Shown here: positions 5,748 to 10,430 of the stretch, piece after piece
How positions within the stretch are numbered: position 1 is the stretch's first letter
Layout of the letters: each line of letters begins with the position of its first letter
NCBI GenBank assembly: GCA_028698975.1
Contig: JAQVVK010000068.1
Span: 1-10,430 of the forward strand
Reading direction: 5' to 3'
Source: Victivallaceae bacterium
GTDB lineage: Bacteria; Verrucomicrobiota; Lentisphaeria; Victivallales; Victivallaceae
Length of the DNA stretch: 10,430 nt
Position numbers and translations under genes: made by a program
Notes under the pieces: model-generated
Told to the model about the DNA's origin: nothing
Seen by the model: the letters and a program-made list of their open reading frames with translations, nothing else
Databases searched by the model: none

Positions 5748-7710
5748 TTTTTTCCTCCATAGGTGGCGTTATATCGGTGATTATAGTATTTTCGCCGTTT
5801 TTTTCAAGCGATTTGGGCAGATAAATATAAAAAGAGGTGCCGCAGCCGGGGGCCGAACGCACCTGTATCCAGCCGTTGTGGTTGGATACCGTACCGTAAA
5901 CCATCGCAAGCCCCATGCCGGTGCCGGAGCCGACCGGTTTGGTCGTGAAAAACGGTTCAAAAATGTGCTCCTGCACCGATTTGTCCATGCCGCTGCCGTT
6001 GTCGGTGACTTCCAGACAGACAAATTTTGACCGCTCCGCTCCAGCACGTTCCGGCGGCGGCGCAAAAGGCGACGACGCGTCTTCGGCGTTGGCGGCGGCG
6101 ATCCGGATACGCTTCTCGCCGGCGTTTTCGCTCATGGCGTCAATGGCGTTGAGCAGCAAATTAAGCATGACCTGCTGCATCTGCACGCTGTCGCCGCGAA
6201 TGCCCGCTATGTTGCGGTCGGAACGCACCGACAACTCCACGCCGCGCTTCTTCTGCGGGCCAAGCAGCGACAAACTCGCCTCGATCACCTCCGGCAGCGA
6301 AAGCTCGACCACCTGATATTTACCCTTTCGGGCGAACCCGAGCAACTGGTTGGTAAGACGCCCCGCCTGCTCCGCAATGGCGGTGATCTTCTCCAAGTGC
6401 CGGTTGACGTCGGGGTCGGTCGGGTGGTGAAGCATGGTTATCACGTCGGCGTGGCCGAGAATGGCGTGAATGAAGTTGTTGAAGTCATGCGCGATACCGC
6501 CAGCCAACATACCCAGCGACTCAATGCGCTGTACATGCGCCATGTGGTTGGAGAGCTTCTCGCGCGCCTCGGCCAGCTTGGTCTCCTCGGTTATGTCGCG
6601 CCCGATCAGCACCAGCAGACGGCGACGCCCGATCTCCAGTGGCGAAATCGAACAGTCGCAGACCGTCGCATGCGACGAATTCCCGTCGATGAGGCAGCGG
6701 AAGCGGCGGGGCTTATCCGGAGACGACCCCGGCTGGTACTCCGACGGCAGCATGATGCTCAGGCGGGGCAGCAGCAATGTGCCGATAAGCTCCGCCGGCG
6801 ACGCCGCTCCCAGCAACCGGGCGGCGGCATAATTGGCGTCGAGTATCTTGCCCGCCGGAGTCATGGTGACGATCAATTCTCCGGCGTTTTCCAGCACCAG
6901 CCGGTGACGCTCGGTCCACTCCCGTAAATTCATTTCCAGCTGTTTGGAGCGGCCGTAACTTCCGAAGAAGGCAAACAGCAACTCCAATGTGCCGCTCCGT
7001 TGAAGCGGCCGCGTCTTCTCCAGCAGCGCGAGATAGCCCCACAGCAGAAACGCCAGCAAAAACACCGCCGCCAGTCTGGCGATCAAGCCTCCGTCAAAAA
7101 CCTGAAGGGGCAGTTCAAACAGCCAGCAGATACCGGCGACCACCATAACTTCGCCCAGAAACGCGGCCGCCAATCCGCCCAGTATGCCGAAGAAACGCGC
7201 CAAATGCAACGCGCTCAAACCGGAATAAACGATCGGAGCTACAAAGAAATCGAGCAGATTGGCCGCCGCCAGCACATTGGCCACCTCGCGGCTGCGTGCG
7301 ATCAATTCGTCCAGCGCGGAGGCCGACACCTTGCCGTTGTATGTGATCCCCACCCAGTTGCTCTGCACCCGGGTGACTTCTCCGACATAAAGATACAGTC
7401 CGTAAAGCACCGCAAACCCGATGATGAGCCTTTGGGTCTCCAGCGTGCCTTCATTGATATAAACCATCAGCAATGCGGCCAATAGCGGCATATAGACCGC
7501 AATACCCGATATTTCAAAATCAAACTCGCCTGGCAACAGCACCCGGCAATCGGCCGCCCGGGTCAGGTAATAAAACAAAAGCAGCATACCCAAGGTCATT
7601 GAGAACGGGGCGCGGCCGATCACCCGCCGCTGGTTGTAGAGCAGTGCAAGCGTGACAAACACAAACAGCGTCTCAAAAAACACCAGAAGAATGCCGTTCA
7701 AATAGATCAT
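5740..7710 (-). CDS. Seven-TM membrane PAS sensor histidine kinase
   Basis: A 656-residue inner-membrane sensor kinase. The N-terminal ~230 residues have seven hydrophobic segments (about 4-26, 36-52, 68-85, 93-110, 146-167, 173-197, 208-230). Positive charges fall on the side predicted cytoplasmic, putting the N-terminus outside. Acidic residues sit in the membrane at E13, D154 and E187. A PAS domain follows (about 267-380, ending RDITEE). The HisKA helix has the phospho-acceptor H408 in GGIAHDFNN. The ATPase has an N box with N521 (LLLNAIDAM), DNGSGMD (570-576), FEPFFTTK (584-591) and GSGTGMGL (594-601). A proline- and alanine-rich insert (about 543-562) lengthens the stretch between N box and G1. 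There is no receiver domain and no response regulator gene adjacent. The HDFNN type is common in PAS kinases that signal to receiver or sigma54-regulator proteins encoded elsewhere. Start 7710 lies 6 bp after the glycosyltransferase stop; AGGG stands shortly upstream. Confidence 0.9.
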   Translation of the reverse strand: MIYLNGILLVFFETLFVFVTLALLYNQRRVIGRAPFSMTLGMLLLFYYLTRAADCRVLLPGEFDFEISGIAVYMPLLAALLMVYINEGTLETQRLIIGFAVLYGLYLYVGEVTRVQSNWVGITYNGKVSASALDELIARSREVANVLAAANLLDFFVAPIVYSGLSALHLARFFGILGGLAAAFLGEVMVVAGICWLFELPLQVFDGGLIARLAAVFLLAFLLWGYLALLEKTRPLQRSGTLELLFAFFGSYGRSKQLEMNLREWTERHRLVLENAGELIVTMTPAGKILDANYAAARLLGAASPAELIGTLLLPRLSIMLPSEYQPGSSPDKPRRFRCLIDGNSSHATVCDCSISPLEIGRRRLLVLIGRDITEETKLAEAREKLSNHMAHVQRIESLGMLAGGIAHDFNNFIHAILGHADVITMLHHPTDPDVNRHLEKITAIAEQAGRLTNQLLGFARKGKYQVVELSLPEVIEASLSLLGPQKKRGVELSVRSDRNIAGIRGDSVQMQQVMLNLLLNAIDAMSENAGEKRIRIAAANAEDASSPFAPPPERAGAERSKFVCLEVTDNGSGMDKSVQEHIFEPFFTTKPVGSGTGMGLAMVYGTVSNHNGWIQVRSAPGCGTSFYIYLPKSLEKNGENTIITDITPPMEEKNE

Positions 7711-7716
7711 GACGCC

Positions 7717-9576
7717 CTACCCCTTTTCACCGTAACGCAACACCCGCCAGACAAAGAGCGGGTTGCCGATGACGTACCTGCGGAACATGCGGCGCGGCTC
7801 CATTGCCAGCCGGAAACACCACTCCAGCCCCAGTCGGCGCAACCAGCCCGGCGCGCGCGGGATCCGACCCGAAAAGAAGTCAAACAACCCGCCCACCCCC
7901 ATCGCCACGGTGCAACCGAGCCGGTCGAAATTGCGGTCGATAAAGAACTCCTGAAGCGGCGCACCTTTGGCGACAAGCAATAGATCAGGGTGCGCCGCCG
8001 CGATCAAACCAACCGCTTCGTCGTCAGCTGTATAGCCGTGCAAAACCCCGACAGTGCGAAGCCGTGGATACTTCTTCATCAAGTTGCTTCGCATGGTTTC
8101 CGCCACGCCGGGCCGCCCGCCGAAAAAGAAAACCGTAAAGCCCTTTTGCTCGCACATTTCGAGCAGGGGCGGCAAGAGATCGGTGCCGTTAACGTTGTCG
8201 CACAATGGTTTGCGCAGAAGCTTCCCCGCCAGTGCCGCGCCGCTGCCGTCGGGAAAGACCAGATCAAACCTCCCAAGCGTTTCACGATAGGCGCGATCGG
8301 TCATACCCTTGTTGAAGCAGTCGGCGTTGACAAAGCCGACCTTTACGCGGCGGCGTGCCGTTGCGGCGGAGCAAAGAAGTTTGAGCGCGGTCGCCATTGA
8401 AACATTGTCATAACCGATGCCGAGCACCGTGTTGCGGGGAGCAAAGCCGCGAGCCGGTTTCAGCCCCGATACCGCGGCCTGAAACCGCTCGACAAAACGA
8501 GCCGGCGTGAAACCGTCGGCAAAGCTGCGTCCGCCCCGCCCCAGCCGCGCCGCCAGCGGCCGGTCGCAAAGAAGCCGCAGCATCGCCCGGCTCAATCCGG
8601 CGACATCATCCGGCGCGACCGCAAAGCCGTTGGCTCCGTCTTGAAGCCATTCGCCGACACCGCCGACGCTGAACCCGGCCACCGGCAATCCGTACGCCAT
8701 CGCTTCCGGGCCGCTCATGCCGTAAGGCTCCTGCCAGCGCGACGGAAAGATCAGTGCGGCGGCCCGGCGGTAAAATGGCTCCAGATCAACGACAAAGCCG
8801 GGAAATTCGACCCGGTCGGCCACGCCCAGATCGGCGGCGAGCTTGCGGCAATCCTCCCAATCGGGTCCGTCGCCCGCCGCGATCAGCCGCGAACCGCGAT
8901 CCGGCAGAGCGGCAAAGGCGCGAAGCAACAAATCGACGCCCTTGCCCTTGACGAACTGCCCGGCAAAAAGGAGTTCGCGCGAAGCGTAATCGGGTTGAAA
9001 TCCAGCCGGTGCGGCAAGTTCGATCAGAGGCTCGATCTTCACAAGTTTCGCCGGGGCAAAACCGTTGCTCCGGAGATTGTCAAGCATGAAATCCGACCCG
9101 GCGATCACCACGTCGGCGCGTTTCTTAAGCCGGGCGAGCAACCGCGCAAAATCACGCCACGAGCGGCGGTGCGATGCAAGCGAACCACAGGCGAAACAAT
9201 ATGCCGCGTGACACGGCAACTGGCAGTTTATGCGGCGCAGCGGCCAGTATTTGTGCCGCCGGAAGCAGTAAAAATCATGGTCGTGGACATAAAGGCTCAG
9301 CGGTTTATCCGGCGGCAGCCAGTCGATATCCTGCGTATTTTCACACTTGTGAAGCCACACCGCGTCGGCGTCGGCCGCCAGATGGTTCAATTCGCCACGA
9401 TCAAACGAAATCTCGTCAAACGCCGCGCCGAACTCCTCCACCGCCGCGCCCCGCCGCCGGAAAAAACCGGTACAGCGCACCCCGCCCGACCGCAGCGCAC
9501 CGGCGGCCTGAAACATGAATTTCTCGACTCCGCCCTGAAAACCGCCGGTCTCCGAGACAAAGAGTATGGATTTCAT
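7717..9576 (-). CDS. Bifunctional glycosyltransferase: GT4 domain fused to WecG/TagA/CpsF (GT26) domain
   Basis: A 619-residue fusion of two sugar transferases, likely acting at the inner face of the membrane on a lipid-linked glycan. Residues 1-372 are a GT4 (GT-B fold) enzyme: GGVEKF (15-20), a four-Cys segment (C118, C122, C127, C130), GQFVKGKG (206-213) and the EX7E motif with E283 and E291 in EPYGMSGPE. Residues 380-619 are a WecG/TagA/CpsF domain: PDGSG (442-446) with the likely catalytic D443, NGTDL (463-467), FFGGRPG (484-490), KGAPLQE (537-543), then GVGGLFDFFSG (560-570) and a basic C-terminal tail (RRLGLEW, EPRRMFRRY) that in TagA helps membrane binding and active-site closure. The usual GAPKQE has Leu for Lys. 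ATG 9576 is chosen over a start at 9681 because GGAGGAGGAG lies just upstream and the protein then opens as GT4 enzymes do. It overlaps rsmI by 4 bp (ATGA). Related WecG/TagA enzymes transfer ManNAc or ManNAcA; donor and acceptor here are unknown. Confidence 0.9.
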   Translation of the reverse strand: MKSILFVSETGGFQGGVEKFMFQAAGALRSGGVRCTGFFRRRGAAVEEFGAAFDEISFDRGELNHLAADADAVWLHKCENTQDIDWLPPDKPLSLYVHDHDFYCFRRHKYWPLRRINCQLPCHAAYCFACGSLASHRRSWRDFARLLARLKKRADVVIAGSDFMLDNLRSNGFAPAKLVKIEPLIELAAPAGFQPDYASRELLFAGQFVKGKGVDLLLRAFAALPDRGSRLIAAGDGPDWEDCRKLAADLGVADRVEFPGFVVDLEPFYRRAAALIFPSRWQEPYGMSGPEAMAYGLPVAGFSVGGVGEWLQDGANGFAVAPDDVAGLSRAMLRLLCDRPLAARLGRGGRSFADGFTPARFVERFQAAVSGLKPARGFAPRNTVLGIGYDNVSMATALKLLCSAATARRRVKVGFVNADCFNKGMTDRAYRETLGRFDLVFPDGSGAALAGKLLRKPLCDNVNGTDLLPPLLEMCEQKGFTVFFFGGRPGVAETMRSNLMKKYPRLRTVGVLHGYTADDEAVGLIAAAHPDLLLVAKGAPLQEFFIDRNFDRLGCTVAMGVGGLFDFFSGRIPRAPGWLRRLGLEWCFRLAMEPRRMFRRYVIGNPLFVWRVLRYGEKG

Positions 9577-10316
9577 CGCCGCTCCTCCTCCGCCCCGTCG
9601 CCCTCCACTTCGCCCGCCGCCGCGGCGGAGGCCGGGTGAATCCCGATCACAAATTCGCCCTTCCACGTCCGCCCGGCACATCGGGCGGCCAGCTCGGCGG
9701 CAGTGCCGCGCAAAGCCTCCTCATGCAGTTTGGTCGCCTCGCGCAATATCGCCACTTGAGCGTCGGCCCCGACTATTTCGGCCAGTTCGCCCGGCAGTTT
9801 GGCCATGCGATAGGGCGATTCAAAGAAGAACACCGTCTGGCCGGAATTTCGGATCGCCTCAAAAAATGCCCGGCGGCGGCCGGATTTCACCGGGGCGAAC
9901 GCCCAAAACGAGAATTTGTCCACCGGCAGCCCGGAGGCGGTCACCGCAAATGTCACCGCCGAAACCCCCGGTATCACCTCAGGCTCGATACCGCGCCCGA
10001 TCGCCGCCCGCGCCAGATAAAAGCCGGGGTCGGCCACCGACGGAGTACCGGCGTCGGAAACCGCCGCCACTTTAAGCCCGGAAGCGATACGGTCGAGCAG
10101 ACCCTCGGTCTTGCGGTGTTCGTTGAAAGCGTGAAAACTCTCCAGCGGCACATGAATATCAAAATGGGTCAACAGTTCGCGGGTGTGCCGGGTATCCTCC
10201 GCGGCCACCAGATCGACCGACTTAAGCACTTCAAGCGCACGCAGGGTAATATCTTTCAGATTGCCGATCGGAGTAGAAACCAGATAAAGTTTTCCGCCGT
10301 CTGTCATGTTTTCCAT
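9573..10316 (-). CDS. rsmI: 16S rRNA (cytidine-1402-2'-O)-methyltransferase
   Basis: Methylates the ribose of C1402 in the 16S rRNA decoding centre using S-adenosylmethionine; a tetrapyrrole-methylase-fold protein. The 247 residues (slightly short, E. coli has about 286) show TPIGNLKDITLRAL (15-28), AEDTRHT (39-45), SDAGTPSVADPG (87-98), PGVSAV (115-120), ASGLP (126-130), FFESPYRM (163-170), REATKLHEE (191-199) and GEFVIGI (219-225). The FxGF(L)P motif reads FWAFAPVK. The C-terminus is a low-complexity Ala/Gly/Glu tail instead of the extra domain of longer members. Two starts are possible, 10316 and 10307 (three codons later); neither has a decisive ribosome site, and 10316 is reported with GGAAG about 12 nt upstream. 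It heads the four-gene operon and its TGA overlaps the glycosyltransferase ATG. Confidence 0.94.
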   Translation of the reverse strand: MENMTDGGKLYLVSTPIGNLKDITLRALEVLKSVDLVAAEDTRHTRELLTHFDIHVPLESFHAFNEHRKTEGLLDRIASGLKVAAVSDAGTPSVADPGFYLARAAIGRGIEPEVIPGVSAVTFAVTASGLPVDKFSFWAFAPVKSGRRRAFFEAIRNSGQTVFFFESPYRMAKLPGELAEIVGADAQVAILREATKLHEEALRGTAAELAARCAGRTWKGEFVIGIHPASAAAAGEVEGDGAEEERR

Positions 10317-10344
10317 TGCAAAATCCGCTTCCAGAGTGTAAAAT
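10316..10344 (+). promoter_or_regulatory. Candidate sigma70-type promoter for the right-edge gene
   Basis: TTGCAA (10316-10321) and TAAAAT (10339-10344) are spaced 17 bp, giving a predicted start near 10351 and a leader of about 32 nt. The -35 touches the rsmI start codon on the other strand. The matching minus-strand promoter for rsmI was searched for and not found convincingly. Read by eye only. Confidence 0.45.
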
Positions 10345-10367
10345 ATAAACCCGACAACAAAACAACC

Positions 10368-10381
10368 ACGGGAGATCCCGT
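10368..10381 (+). promoter_or_regulatory. Short hairpin covering the ribosome site of the right-edge gene
   Basis: ACGGG (10368-10372) can pair with CCCGT (10377-10381) around an AGAT tetraloop. The Shine-Dalgarno GGGAG (10370-10374) lies partly in the stem and the start codon follows 1 nt after it. This could limit translation, but a five-base stem can arise by chance in GC-rich DNA. Confidence 0.3.
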
Positions 10382-10382
10382 C

Positions 10383-10430
10383 ATGGATGAAATCAACGCC
10401 GCCATACGGCTGGTTAAATTTTTAAGCACC
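10383..10430 (+). CDS. Start of an unidentified gene, cut by the right edge
   Basis: An open frame from ATG 10383 reads MDEINAAIRLVKFLST and continues past the window. Support is a well-placed GGGAG ribosome site (10370-10374, 8 nt spacing) and an upstream promoter-like pair. The sequence looks like an amphipathic N-terminal helix. Sixteen residues are too few to name a family. It is divergent from rsmI. Confidence 0.55.
   Translation, partial: MDEINAAIRLVKFLST

Noticed and set aside
9616..9630. Palindromic GCC/GGC run near the end of rsmI
   Set aside because: It encodes the alanine-rich low-complexity tail of RsmI and reflects codon composition, not a regulatory or recombination site.
8641..9639. 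A 332-codon plus-strand open frame antisense to the glycosyltransferase fusion
   Set aside because: It is the mirror of a conserved GT4 domain, has no upstream signals and shows shadow-frame composition.
9577..9681. A 35-residue N-terminal extension of the glycosyltransferase from ATG 9681
   Set aside because: It is Arg/Gly-rich, overlaps the rsmI reading frame fully and has no family match. The ATG at 9576 has a strong ribosome site and the expected GT4 opening.

Overview
This is a GC-rich bacterial chromosome segment with ordinary housekeeping content. Genes are densely packed, most have recognisable Shine-Dalgarno sites, and several have sigma70-like promoters (TTGATT/TTGATA-type -35, TATATT-type -10). 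The combination of a bacterial CE15-type glucuronoyl esterase, a Chlamydia/Clostridium-type phosphatidylserine decarboxylase and GC-rich coding suggests an uncultured member of the PVC group (Lentisphaerae or Verrucomicrobia-like). That placement is an inference from gene character only. No tRNA, rRNA, CRISPR array, insertion sequence, phage gene or long repeat is visible, and no stretch over 300 bases lacks a gene.

Layout. Positions 1-518 (minus) hold the N-terminal 172 residues of ArgC, cut by the window edge. A 184-bp divergent spacer leads to a plus-strand operon: thioredoxin (703-1017), queD (1022-1396) and queE (1417-2067), the last two being successive steps towards preQ0 and queuosine. 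It converges with 4 bp of separation on a minus-strand pair, psd (3778-2885) then hisF (2833-2072). A second divergent spacer separates psd from a CE15-family esterase (3926-5137, plus), which converges, again with 4 bp between, on a four-gene minus-strand operon. That operon runs rsmI (10316-9573), a two-domain GT4-GT26 glycosyltransferase (9576-7717), a seven-TM PAS histidine kinase (7710-5740) and a small exported protein of unknown function (5747-5142). At the right edge a divergent gene begins (10383 onwards, 16 codons visible).

How the genes relate. trx-queD-queE looks like a 7-deazaguanine operon with its own disulfide reductant. psd (phosphatidylethanolamine synthesis) and hisF (histidine/AICAR synthesis) seem joined only by position. 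The minus-strand operon is the most interesting part. Its genes overlap by 4 bp or 8 bp or are 6 bp apart, so a probable surface-glycan glycosyltransferase fusion, a sensor kinase with an unclassified seven-TM input module and an exported protein are probably made together. They may form an envelope-sensing unit, with rsmI as the upstream housekeeping gene.

Most notable sequence anomalies: HisF keeps its two catalytic aspartates but has lost three of the four residues of the conserved ammonia-gate quartet; ArgC has a CARCYPT active site where (N/C)PGCYPT is expected, explicable by two compensating one-base shifts; the CE15 enzyme has no signal peptide; and the thioredoxin has a CNPC redox motif.
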